A DNA stretch of 33,504 nt from Paulinella micropora. Lineage: Eukaryota > Cercozoa > Imbricatea > Euglyphida. The notes under the pieces were generated by a model, which was not told where the DNA came from, did no database searches, and saw only the letters and a program-made list of their open reading frames with translations. Every line of letters begins with the position of its first letter. Position 1 is the stretch's first letter. The stretch covers positions 625,630-659,133 of the forward strand of contig BJOX01000263.1 of NCBI GenBank assembly GCA_009731375.1, written 5' to 3'. Shown piece after piece: positions 1 through 8,400 of the stretch. Position numbers and translations under genes: made by a program.

Positions 1-1025
1 CCGCCGGCGGTGAGCGGGCGCCAGAAGGCTGCCGTGCGCGGCTCGGGCAGTCCGTTGCTGCGCAGGCAGTTCCGCAGCCACGCGACCGTGAGCGGCCGGC
101 CCAAGGTCGCGTGGCCCGGTGCCCCCGCGCGTTGCAGGTGCTTGGCCAGCAAACACAGGTACGCGTCCCAGTCCTCTACTAGGGCGTCCACCGCGTACAG
201 AGTCCAATAGCGCCAGCCACCGCGGGGCAGGATGGCACACTGCAGCAGGTCCCAGGCCGTGTGGAAACGCGCGGCGGCCCTCGCGCCCTGCCAGCCCGGC
301 AGGTGCCACAGCGCCAGGGGGGCGTCGCCGCGGCAGGCGCTAAGAAAGTACAAGAGGGCCGCGTCCGACGCCGCCTCGCCCGGGTCACGGAGGAAATACA
401 TGGTCCCCTCATCCAGGTCCGTCAGTGCCAGCCGCTCTGGCCCCCCCTCCTCCCCACCGAGCTTCAGCAGCACGTTGGCAGGTTTGGAATCAAAGGGGAA
501 ACACCCCCCTTTCACGACCACCTGCTTGAGCAACCGGGCAACGGGCTCCACCAAGTCAGTGGCCAGGCGGGGCACCGAGCCGGGCAGCGGGTACTTGCTG
601 AGGTCCAGGTCGAAGGCCTCCAGGTGCACCAGGACCAGGCAGTGGGTCACGGCGCGCTGCTCGCCGTCCGCGCGCTGGCTCTCGCGGCAATCACAACCGC
701 GCAGGCCCAGCAGGCGCTCGAGGGCCGCGACCAGGGCCCCCGTCCGCGGCACGCGCCGGCGCAGCCACTTGTGGGCGGTGGGGCCGTGCAGGACCTGGAT
801 CTCATACACGGCCGGCCCCACCCCGAGCCGTTGTAGCCGCGCGTAGCCCGCTTCCTCTTCCCGGGAACAATCCTTCACTAGCTTCAGGGCGCGCTTCCCC
901 CACTTGAACACCGAGCCGTACGTGCCTTGGCCTAGCAAGCGCAGGTCGGCCAAGAGGTCCAGCGTGGCCTGGGTCCCGACCGGCCCCGTGTAGGCCACCG
1001 GGAGCTTGGGCTGGCCCGACAGCAT
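1..1025 (-). CDS. Protein kinase-like protein, 3' end beyond the window
   Basis: An open frame starts at the ATG at 1025 and is still open at base 1, giving 341 codons. Near the N-terminus is a glycine-rich loop, GQGTYGSV (residues 32-39), followed by a candidate ATP-binding lysine in ALKLV (K48). Further on, FDSKPANVLL (D179, K181, N184) matches the kinase catalytic loop D-x-K-P-x-N, and TDLDEG (D203) matches the position of the DFG motif. The usual HRD is not present (the residues before D179 are CFPF), and DFG reads DLD, so this is a divergent kinase; activity is an inference. No signal peptide or membrane segment is seen, so it probably acts inside the cell or virion on Ser/Thr substrates. 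It stands alone next to a repeat block. A motif just upstream of the ATG (1028-1043) recurs before the paired genes at 22308 and 22891. Confidence 0.75.
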   Translation of the reverse strand, partial: MLSGQPKLPVAYTGPVGTQATLDLLADLRLLGQGTYGSVFKWGKRALKLVKDCSREEEAGYARLQRLGVGPAVYEIQVLHGPTAHKWLRRRVPRTGALVAALERLLGLRGCDCRESQRADGEQRAVTHCLVLVHLEAFDLDLSKYPLPGSVPRLATDLVEPVARLLKQVVVKGGCFPFDSKPANVLLKLGGEEGGPERLALTDLDEGTMYFLRDPGEAASDAALLYFLSACRGDAPLALWHLPGWQGARAAARFHTAWDLLQCAILPRGGWRYWTLYAVDALVEDWDAYLCLLAKHLQRAGAPGHATLGRPLTVAWLRNCLRSNGLPEPRTAAFWRPLTAG

Positions 1026-1250
1026 CCGCAGGTAAAGTGGGACGGCGGGGCACTCGGGTCCACGGTTGTGGAGGGATGGCTTTTAGGTCCCTGCGCGCGC
1101 CGGCCGCCTCCGCCCGGGGGGGGGGAGCGTGCGGGGAGGGGGCGCGGAGGTGGGAAGCACACAGGGTGCCCAGGAGGGGGCGGAGACGGGGGGCGACACC
1201 ACGGGTTAAGGGGGGGGGAGGTGCCGCCAGGCGCTGGGCACCGGGCGGCC

Positions 1251-1455
1251 CGACGGAATCGGTCCTCCCCCCCCGCCCGCTAGCCACCCCCCGGGGGGGT
1301 TGGCCCCCGTGCCGCCGGACGTCTGGCGGCGTAGCGCCTGGCGCCCGAGCCAGCGGCCCGAGCCAGCGGCCCGACGGAATCGGTCCTCCCCCCCGCCCGC
1401 TAGCCACCCCCCGGGGGGGTTGGCCCTCGTGCCGCCGGACGTCTGGCGGCGTGCC
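1251..1455. repeat. Direct duplication with a period of about 120 bp
   Basis: Two copies of a unit run from CGACGGAATCGGTCCTCC (1251 and 1372) through a C-run/G-run hairpin to GTCTGGCGGCGT (1321 and 1441). Each contains CCACCCCCCGGGGGGGTTGG, which can fold on itself. The second copy merges into the 31-bp array that follows. No convincing coding frame crosses it. Confidence 0.8.
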
Positions 1456-2190
1456 GTGGGTCGTCCGTGCCGCCGGACGGCGTGCCGTGGGTCGTCCGTG
1501 CCGCCGGACGGCGTGCCGTGGGTCGTCCGTGCCGCCGGACGGCGTGCCGTGGGTCGCCCGTGCCGCCGGACGGCGTGCCGTGGGTCGCCCGTGCCGCCGC
1601 ACGACGTGCAGTGGGTCCTCCCTGCCGCCGGACGGCGTGCCGCGGGTCGTCCCTGCCGCCGGACGGCGTGCCGTGGGTCGTCCCTGCCGCCGCACGACGT
1701 GCAGTGGGTCCTCCCTGCCGCCGGACGGCGTGCCGTGGGTCGTCCCTGCCGCCGGACGGCGTGCCGTGGGTCGTCCCTGCCGCCGCACGACGTGCAGTGG
1801 GTCCTCCCTGCCGCCGGACGGCGTGCCGTGGGTCGCCCGTGCCGCCGCACGACGTGCAGTGGGTCGTCCCTGCCGCCTGACGGCGTGCCGCGGGTCGTCC
1901 CTGCCGCCGGACGGCGTGCCGTGGGTCCTCCCTGCCGCCGCACGACGTGCAGTGGGTCCTCCCTGCCGCCGGACGGCGTGCCGTGGGTCGTCCCTGCCGC
2001 CGGACGGCGTGCAGTGGGTCCTCCCTGCCGCCGCACGACGTGCAGTGGGTCCTCCCTGCCGCCGGACGGCGTGCCGTGGGTCCTCCCTGCCGCCGGACGG
2101 CGTGCCGTGGGTCCTCCCTGCCGCCGCACGACGTGCAGTGGGTCCTCCCTGCCGCCGGACGGCGTGCCGCCGGACGACGTGCCGTGGGTC
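1449..2190. repeat. GC-rich tandem array, 31-bp unit, about 24 copies
   Basis: The unit is 31 bp, and GTGCCGTGGG recurs at 1452, 1483, 1514 and so on. Two main variants alternate: one with GCCGCCGGACGGCGTGCCG and one with GCCGCCGCACGACGTGCAG, so the array has been homogenised in blocks. Because 31 is not a multiple of 3, all six frames stay open and give long spurious ORFs of Arg/Pro/Gly-rich sequence; I do not regard these as genes. The unit contains GTGCCGCC, the complement of the GGYGGCAC core seen in the other 31-bp arrays of this window. Confidence 0.9.
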
Positions 2191-2394
2191 GTCGAGTGGG
2201 GATGAAAAGGGGGTCGGCGGTGAGGTGGGAGGCTCGCGGACCCGCCAGGTCGCGGCTGGCCTGCCCCCTCTGCTTGTTGCCAGGAAGCTCGGCCTCACAC
2301 ACGGCCGCCTGGGAAGCGTGCACCTCTTGAACCGGTTACCAGCGACCCAAGGAAGGCTTCTGGCAGGTCGAGCAGCACGAACGGCTGGGCCTGG

Positions 2395-2690
2395 CTGGCC
2401 GGGTGGCACAGCAGGACCGGGTTGGCTGGCCCGGTGGCACAGCAGGACCGGGTTAGCTGGCCCGGTGGCACAGCAGGACCAGGTTGGCTGGCCGGGTGGC
2501 ACAGCAGGACCGGGTTAGCTGGTCCGGTGGCACAGCAGGACCAGGTTGGCTGGCCGGGTGGCACAGCAGGACCGGGTTAGCTGGCCCGGTGGCACAGCAG
2601 GACCAGGTTGGCTGGCCGGGTGGCACAGCAGGACCGGGTTGGCTGGCCCGGTGGCACAGCAGGACCGGGTTGGCTGGCCCGGTGGCTGCA
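2395..2690 (+). repeat. 31-bp tandem array, left flank of first inverted structure
   Basis: About nine to ten units of 31 bp contain GGTGGCACAGCAGGACC followed by GGTTGGCTGG or GGTTAGCTGG. The array lies directly left of a polypyrimidine tract and the 19-bp motif. Its GGTGGCAC core points toward the dyad centre near 3070. The stretch 2191-2394 between the two arrays holds no gene that I can support. Confidence 0.9.
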
Positions 2691-2714
2691 TTCGTCTGGC
2701 CGGATACCCCCCAT

Positions 2715-2819
2715 TGCCTTTTTTCCATCCCTTCTCCCTTCCCCCCTCTCCCCTCTCCCTTCCCTTCTCCCTTCTCCCTTCTCCCTCCCCGTTGCCAAAC
2801 ATTGTGCAGCCCCCCCACC
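2715..2819 (-). other. Composite module A1: polypyrimidine tract plus 19-bp motif
   Basis: A C/T-only tract of about 70 bp (CCCTTCTCC-type repeats) ends at CCGTTGCCAAACATTGTGC (2789-2807), followed by a C-run (GCCCCCCCACCC). On the minus strand it reads G-run, GCACAATGTTTGGCAACGG, polypurine tract. The same order occurs at 3335, 28446 and 28690 (the last on the minus strand). Function is unknown; a protein-binding or origin-type element is my inference. Confidence 0.75.
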
Positions 2820-3325
2820 CGGTTTCTTGTGCTGGACACGGCTCCGGTGCCACCGGTTGCTTTTCCTTTACAGGCCGCAAAACCAGGCGAATTTTTCTAC
2901 CCTACAAGAAAAAAAATCTGTGGCCCATAAGTCTGCTGGTAGCAGGAATCGCACTTGTGGGTCCAGACTTGCCCTGACCTGACCGGTCGGGGTGCACACC
3001 TATGTACATACTGGCATCGGAGCACGTCCTGCCTATCGACAACGAATAACTAAATTTATTTTTATTTCTTTTGTCCGTTTATAGCGGTGTTTATTCCTGT
3101 CTACTAGGATGGGCCGGCCGTTCTCGGTGTGCCGGACTATATCCCTCCGGGGTGGCACTTTAGGGCGGCCTGGACCCACAAGTGCGATTCTCTCCAGCGG
3201 GACAGTTCTGGGTCACAGGATTTAATTTTTTCCGGTAAGTACGGAAATTTGCCTGGTCCTGCGGTGAGGAAAAAAACCACCGGTGGCACCCCCTACCTGA
3301 CTCGGGTTGGGTAAAAAAGCCGGGT
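2820..3325. repeat. Imperfect palindrome with AT-rich dyad centre
   Basis: The two halves are diverged inverted copies. The clearest pair is AATCGCACTTGTGGGTCCAG (2947-2966), whose exact reverse complement lies at 3170-3189, with weaker similarity out to the C-run and G-run at either end. The midpoint of the 20-bp pair (about 3068) and that of the flanking 19-bp motif pair (about 3071) agree. The centre (about 3036-3106) is strikingly A+T-rich in a very G+C-rich window, with runs such as AAATTTATTTTTATTTC. It has no coding potential that I trust. The architecture resembles a replication origin: an AT-rich, easily unwound centre flanked by inverted repeats and iterons. It could also carry transcription terminators, since TTTATT occurs here. 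Confidence 0.7.
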
Positions 3326-3334
3326 GGGGGGGCT

Positions 3335-3425
3335 GCACAATGTTTGGCAACGGGGAGGGAGAAGGGAGAAGGGAGAAGGGAAGGGAGAGGGGAGAGGGGG
3401 GAAGGGAGAAGGGAGGAAAAAAAGG
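3335..3425 (+). other. Composite module A2: 19-bp motif plus polypurine tract
   Basis: GCACAATGTTTGGCAACGG (3335-3353) is preceded by GGGTGGGGGGGCT and followed by a pure purine tract of GGGAGAA-type repeats to about 3424. It is the mirror partner of the module at 2715-2819, with an identical 19-mer. Confidence 0.75.
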
Positions 3426-3449
3426 CAGCGGGTGTATCCGGCCAAACGA

Positions 3450-3690
3450 ACATAGCCACCCGACCGGAAAAGCCAGGCCCTGTATGCCACCCGACCGGAA
3501 AAGCCAGGCCCTGTATGCCACCTGACAGGAAAAGTCAGGCCCCGTATGCCACCTGGTCGGAAAAGTCAGGCCCCGTATGCCACCCGACAGGAAAAGCCCG
3601 GCCCCCGTAGACCACCTGGCCGGAAAAGCCCGGTCTCCGTAGGCCACCTGGCGGGAAAAGCCAGGCCCCGTATGCCACCGGACCGAAAAG
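3450..3690 (-). repeat. 31-bp tandem array, right flank of first inverted structure
   Basis: About eight units of 31 bp are built from GCCACCCGACCGGAAAAGCC with AGGCCCYGTATG. On the minus strand they carry the same GGTGGCA core as the left array, so the cores on the two sides face each other across the dyad centre. The rest of the unit has diverged strongly from the left array. Confidence 0.85.
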
Positions 3691-4043
3691 GGGGGGAGTC
3701 CACGCCACTCGAGCCCGGCCGACGGGGTCTTTCCGTGCCACCCGGCCTGCGAGCTCTCGTCCTGTGGCTTGGCGAACCAGCATCCAGACCCTAGGGGTGG
3801 GCGTGCGGTCCCAGTTGGCTAGCCAGCCGAAAAAAGAAGTGTAGCCTCGCGGGTGGAAGACTGTTGGCTGCTAGCCCCACCCCCCTGGGTGGCTCTGGCG
3901 CCCGACGCTAGCTCTCGAACTATTCTTTTTACTCAGGACGACGCAGGGCTTGTTTGAGCTGAGCCAGCCAGCCAGCCAGCCAGCCGTGGAGTGCGTGTCT
4001 GTCGGCCGGCGCTAGCTACCCGCTCCCTCGGTGCAGCGCCGGC
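3691..4043. other. Intergenic stretch with CCAG microsatellite
   Basis: No gene is supported here. It holds a short (CCAG)n run (about 3962-3986) and several GCTAGC/CCAGCC motifs. TTTACT at 3928-3933 is AGTAAA on the minus strand, a known minor variant of the poly(A) hexamer, and could serve the glycoprotein gene that ends at 4044. Confidence 0.5.
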
Positions 4044-5123
4044 CTAGTCTGGCTGGCTGGCTAGCCACCAGGCGGCGGCCGCCTGGGCGGCCAGCGCGAG
4101 CCACGAGAGCGCCCCGGCCGCGCGTCGGGCCGAGCTGGCCTCCTCACCACGGGGCGCGGTCGCGCTCGGGTCGGGGCTGGCGGCGGGGCTGGGGCTGGCC
4201 GCGGGGCTGGGCGGGGGCACGCAAACCGCCAAAACAGACTGGCGCGCCGGCCCGGCCGACCAGGCGGCCGCCAGAGTAAGGTCGGAGTACAGGCTCACCT
4301 GGGCGTTGTGCAGGAGCAGCAGGACCTCGTCGTCCGCCGCCGACAGGCACAGGTGCCGGGCCGTGGCCGTGAGTTGTGAAGCGTTGGCGCCCTTGGCGAG
4401 CAGGGAGCAGCCCCCCCCGCCGCCGCGGCAGTGCCAGACCTCCGCCGTAAACTGTGAGTCGCCTGGCTCGACGCCGCGCAGCGCGTAGGTCACGTCCTGG
4501 CCCCACGGCAGCGGCGCCCGCAGGCCCTTGCGCGCGAGCTCGGGGACCGCCAGGCTGTAGTTCTGGCCCGGCCGCAGCTGCGGCCAGTCGGTGGGCGCGG
4601 ACGTGACCCCCGACGGTGAAGGCGAATGGCTGGTGAGCGCAGAATCCTGGGGCGGCAGTGGCGACGGCCGCGGCTGGCCGGGGGGGCACGCCTCGGCCGT
4701 GACATAGGGCAGCGTCACGAACGTGTTGATCCGGGCCAGACCCGCTGGCACAGCAGTGGTGGCCGTGAAGGACACGTTGTACGTCCCCAGCAGGTCGTCA
4801 GTCGAGTTACAGTCGTGGCCGAACCACACCTCGCCGTGCTGGTCCCGGGTGAGCACTCTGGTCTGCGTGCGCCAGAGTCCGTCGTTAGCCCAGGCTGCTG
4901 TGTGCATTACTTGTTGCGAACGGACGCTCAGCGAGTCGCCGGCTCGGTAGGCCAGGGAATGTAGGTAGAAGGCATAGGCGTAGGGTGCACGCACCTGGTA
5001 GCAGAGGGTGTCCCCCAGCGCGAGATCTTCCACGTAGTTCAGGCCCGGCACGACCTCGGGGCAGCTCGCTGAGCCAAGCCAGCCGAAGCTTACTACGAGC
5101 CAGTACGCAACGGAAAGCACCAT
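4044..5123 (-). CDS. Secreted or GPI/membrane-anchored glycoprotein, family unknown
   Basis: The 359-aa protein starts at the ATG at 5123. A hydrophobic N-terminus (residues 1 to about 19, ending GSASC) looks like a signal peptide. The ectodomain has several N-x-S/T sites (for example NSTD, NVSF, NYSL, NASQ) and paired cysteines. It appears to contain two similar halves: both begin with a PGLNY/PGQNY phrase and contain a YVEDLALGDTLCY/YSLAVPELARKG-type strand, joined by a Pro/Ser-rich linker. A second PSPAASPSPAASP linker leads to a hydrophobic C-terminus (about 335-356) with only a few residues after it, which suits a GPI signal or tail anchor. I do not recognise the family. It diverges from the large EGF protein across a 350-bp spacer, so the two may share regulation. 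Confidence 0.75.
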   Translation of the reverse strand: MVLSVAYWLVVSFGWLGSASCPEVVPGLNYVEDLALGDTLCYQVRAPYAYAFYLHSLAYRAGDSLSVRSQQVMHTAAWANDGLWRTQTRVLTRDQHGEVWFGHDCNSTDDLLGTYNVSFTATTAVPAGLARINTFVTLPYVTAEACPPGQPRPSPLPPQDSALTSHSPSPSGVTSAPTDWPQLRPGQNYSLAVPELARKGLRAPLPWGQDVTYALRGVEPGDSQFTAEVWHCRGGGGGCSLLAKGANASQLTATARHLCLSAADDEVLLLLHNAQVSLYSDLTLAAAWSAGPARQSVLAVCVPPPSPAASPSPAASPDPSATAPRGEEASSARRAAGALSWLALAAQAAAAWWLASQPD

Positions 5124-5473
5124 CCCCGGCTAGGTGGTGCTTCGCCGGACGCGCGGGAGGTCCAATGCGTTCGTTGTTCTTTGTGTAGGCGGGCTGCTGG
5201 CCGGGAGTGGGGGGTGGGAGCGTAGGGGGGATAGCAAAGCCGAGGAGAGAGAGAGAGCAGAAAGACCCCCCCCCTCCCCCGTGCGTAGTAGCTCCCTCGC
5301 CCCCGCGTGCCACTCTGCCGCCCTTTTCTCGACGCAGGAAGTGTGCCACTACCCCTTCCCTTCCCCGCACTTCTTCATACCTTTGCTTGTTCCGCCAAAG
5401 CACACGAGAGAAAAAAAGAGCCTCTCTTTCCCGGCTAAGCGCCAACCGCACGGTGGAGCCAATCTTCTCTGCT
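5124..5473. promoter_or_regulatory. Divergent intergenic region between two surface-protein genes
   Basis: This 350-bp spacer separates two oppositely oriented signal-peptide genes and must hold both promoters. It contains a (GA)n-rich stretch (about 5241-5262) and a C-run. No clear TATA box is visible. The frame of the downstream gene is open back to an ATG at 5207, but those 89 codons are low-complexity basic sequence and would bury the signal peptide. Confidence 0.45.
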
Positions 5474-8400
5474 ATGCGGGTTCCTGGGTGGTGGTGGTGG
5501 TGGTGGCTAACGGCGCCGGTTGTGGCGGATCTCTCGGAGCTAGGGGGCGTAAGATCTGTTCCGCTGGTGCTGGACACGCTCGATCTGGGCACGGGTGCCA
5601 ATTATCCCTGGCCGGTGCCACTGGGGCGGGCCAGGCATTGCCGGAAGTGGATCCCCCCGCCCTCCGCCGCGAACCAGAGCATACAAGTGCTGATCTTCTG
5701 TAGCGAGAGCGCCGGGATCCTGGACGGCTGCGAGGCTACTGCGACCGACGCGGAGGTACATGCACGTGTCTGTTCTCCGTTGGACCTGTGGGCCCTGCAG
5801 AGCAAACATGGGCACGCGCTGGGTTGGACCGTTGGCCCCGCGAACGCGACCCGCTTTTCTAATTGGACGTGGCAGCAGAGCATGATCGCGTTCGGCCGCA
5901 ACCAGAGCTTCGCTCAGGACGCCCAACTGGATTCGCTGTTTACTTCGAACGTGGGCGACCTGTTGCTCTTTCCTTTGTACGCACTCGGCGCCTACATCCG
6001 GAAAGAGGTGGACGTCTTCTACTGGTCGGTGCTACGTTGTTTCTACCAAGAGAGTGAGAGTGGCTCCGGCGGCGGCTGGCGCTACTGCTGCGCTCGGCTC
6101 AATAACCAAGAATTGCCAGGCAAGCATTGGGCCTGGGAAGAATGCCTAGACCTGCCCCTCCGTTTTACGGGCGGAGGAGACAACACGGCGGAGAGCTGTG
6201 CCGGCTCGGGGCTGAGCTTCTGTCAGCGTGAGTACGAGTGGGTTAGTAACTCGGGCAGGGGGCCCGGGTCCTATGCCAACCTGTCGTATAGGTGTAATTT
6301 CTACTGTCGCTGGCCCTGCCGCGGCAACTTGCCCGAGTCGGCGTGCGCGAGCCCCGCCGACGCCGAGCCGCGCCTGAACTGCACCGACTCGCCGGCGCTG
6401 CGCGCCCGGGCGTGTGCGGGGGACCTGCTCAGCGACGCCGGCACGCCCTGCCGGGCGGGCGAGCTGGCCCTGGCCATCCGGGCGCCGGCAGTGCGCAGCG
6501 TGGCCGGCGGCGCCACTGCGCTCGGCTTCTGTCCGCCAGGCCAGGTCAGCTGCGCCCTGGCACAGTGCCGCTGCTGGTCTAACGAAGCTGGGGAACCGGG
6601 GTGCTGCGCCGCCCACGTCTTTTGTCATGGACACGGGCGCCTGTGCGAACGTGGGGCCTGGCCCGGGCCGGCGGGCGCGGCGCCGTACCACGAGCCGCCC
6701 GCCGCGGTGTGCGTCTGCGACCCCGGGTACGTGGGCGAGCGCTGCGAGGAACGGGTGCCGCCAGGCACGGGCTGCCACCTGTCGGCGCGCGTGCGCGAGC
6801 TGCGCGCCAACGTGGCGGACCTGTGGCCCTCGGCCTCGTCCTCGGCCACCGCCACGCCCAGCGCCACGCCCAGCGTGAGCCGGACGCCGAGCGGCACGCG
6901 GACACGCAGCCTAACGCCGAGCGGCACGCGGACACGCAGCCTGACGCCCAGCGTGAGCCGTTCACCGAGCGGCAGTCGCACGGCGACACGCACTTCTAGC
7001 CGTACCTCCTCGCCGAGCGTGACGCCGAGCGAGCGGCCGGGCCTGCTGCTGCGCAGCGCGGCGCGGGGCTGGTGCCTGCGGCCGCTGGACCTGGTCTGGG
7101 CGCTCTGTCCCCTGGAGCTGCCGGCGCAGAAGGCGTGGGCCGTCAACTGGGCGCTGGGCCGCGTGTGGTACGGGGCGCAGCGGCTGCTGGCGCCGGCGGA
7201 GTACTGGCGCCAGTGCCTGGCGTACCAGTACGAGCGCGAGGCGGCCGACGGGGCGGTGCGGTGCGAGCACGGCTTCGGCACCAACTGGACCAGCGACGGC
7301 GCCGTGGCGCCGGACGACCGGCTGCAGTGGCTGCGGGACGAGTGCGGCGACGACGTGCTGGCGCCGCGGGGCGCGGCGTCCACGCTCGTGCGGTCGTCCG
7401 CCGGCTGGTCGCTGGAGGCCGCCCCGGCTGCGAGCGGCGCCGCCTGGCACAACTTGGTGTACTCGTGCGGCGGCGGGCGGCGGGCGCTGCGCGAACCGGC
7501 GCGGCTGGGCGACGTGGCGCGGGCCGGCGCGGCCGGCTGGGCGGCGCTGGTGCTGGTGGAGGTGCCCCTGGGCGCGAGCGTGTCGGTGTCGCCCACGCCG
7601 TCGCTGCGGGACGAGCCCTGGGTGCTGCGCAACAACGACGGGCTGTGCTTCTGGCCCCAGCGCCTGCTGTGGCAGCAGCTGCCCCTGTTCGCGGCCTGCC
7701 CGCCGCCGCCGGCCACCCGGGCGCAGGAGCTGCAGCTGGCCGTGCACGTGCACAATGGGCACGTGGAGTGGCCGGCGGCGGGCGCGACCGTGGCCGGCTA
7801 CCAGCCCCTGCAACTAGCCCTGGCCCTCCGTGCCGCCGCGGCGCCGTGCGAGCCCCCGGCGGGGGCGGGCTCGAACGCGCAGTGGCAGCCCAACGACTAC
7901 CGGGACGCGGGGCAGGCCGTGTTCCTCGAGGTCACGCCCGGGGGCCACTTCCGCCTCGCGCCGGGTGCGTGCGAGTCGCAGCTGCTGCTGGGCCCGGCCG
8001 GTTTCCAGGCGCGCTCGCTGTGCGCCGACGGGGGCTGCCTGCTGACGCCGGCGAGGCCCGGGGAGCCGCCCACGCGCACGCCCAGCCGCACGGCGTCGGG
8101 GTCGGCCACGCCCAGCCGCACGGCGTCCGCGTCGCCCGCGGCGAGCACGAGCGCGACGGCGACGGCGACGCCCACGCCCCCGCGCTCGCCCACGCCCAGC
8201 CGGAGCCAGGGGGCCTCCGACAGCGCCAGCGCCTCGGCCAGCACGAGCGCGTCGCGGTCGGCGTCGGCCTCCCGCCCGGCCAGCCCCTCCGCCTCCCGCT
8301 CGGCCAGCGTGTCGCCCACGCGCACGGCCGTGTCCGCCAGCCCGTCGCCGCGCGCCCTGCCGCCGGAGCTGCTGGCCGGCCCCGTCAACTTGGTCAGCTC

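Noticed and set aside
1449-2190. CRISPR array
   Set aside because: The repeats are contiguous with no unique spacers, and no cas genes are present.
802-2518. Long open frames on both strands across the 1449-2690 arrays (up to about 560 codons)
   Set aside because: They arise because the 31-bp unit contains no stop in any frame. The products are low-complexity Arg/Pro/Gly repeats without unique domains, and the real kinase frame overlaps the left end in another frame.
2935-2970. tRNA-like sequence around the 20-bp inverted pair
   Set aside because: The region superficially resembles the 3' half of a tRNA in reverse, but I found no consistent T-loop (TTCRA) or cloverleaf.
5207-5473. N-terminal extension of the large EGF protein to ATG 5207
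   Set aside because: It would place 89 low-complexity residues before a good signal peptide and fills the divergent promoter region.
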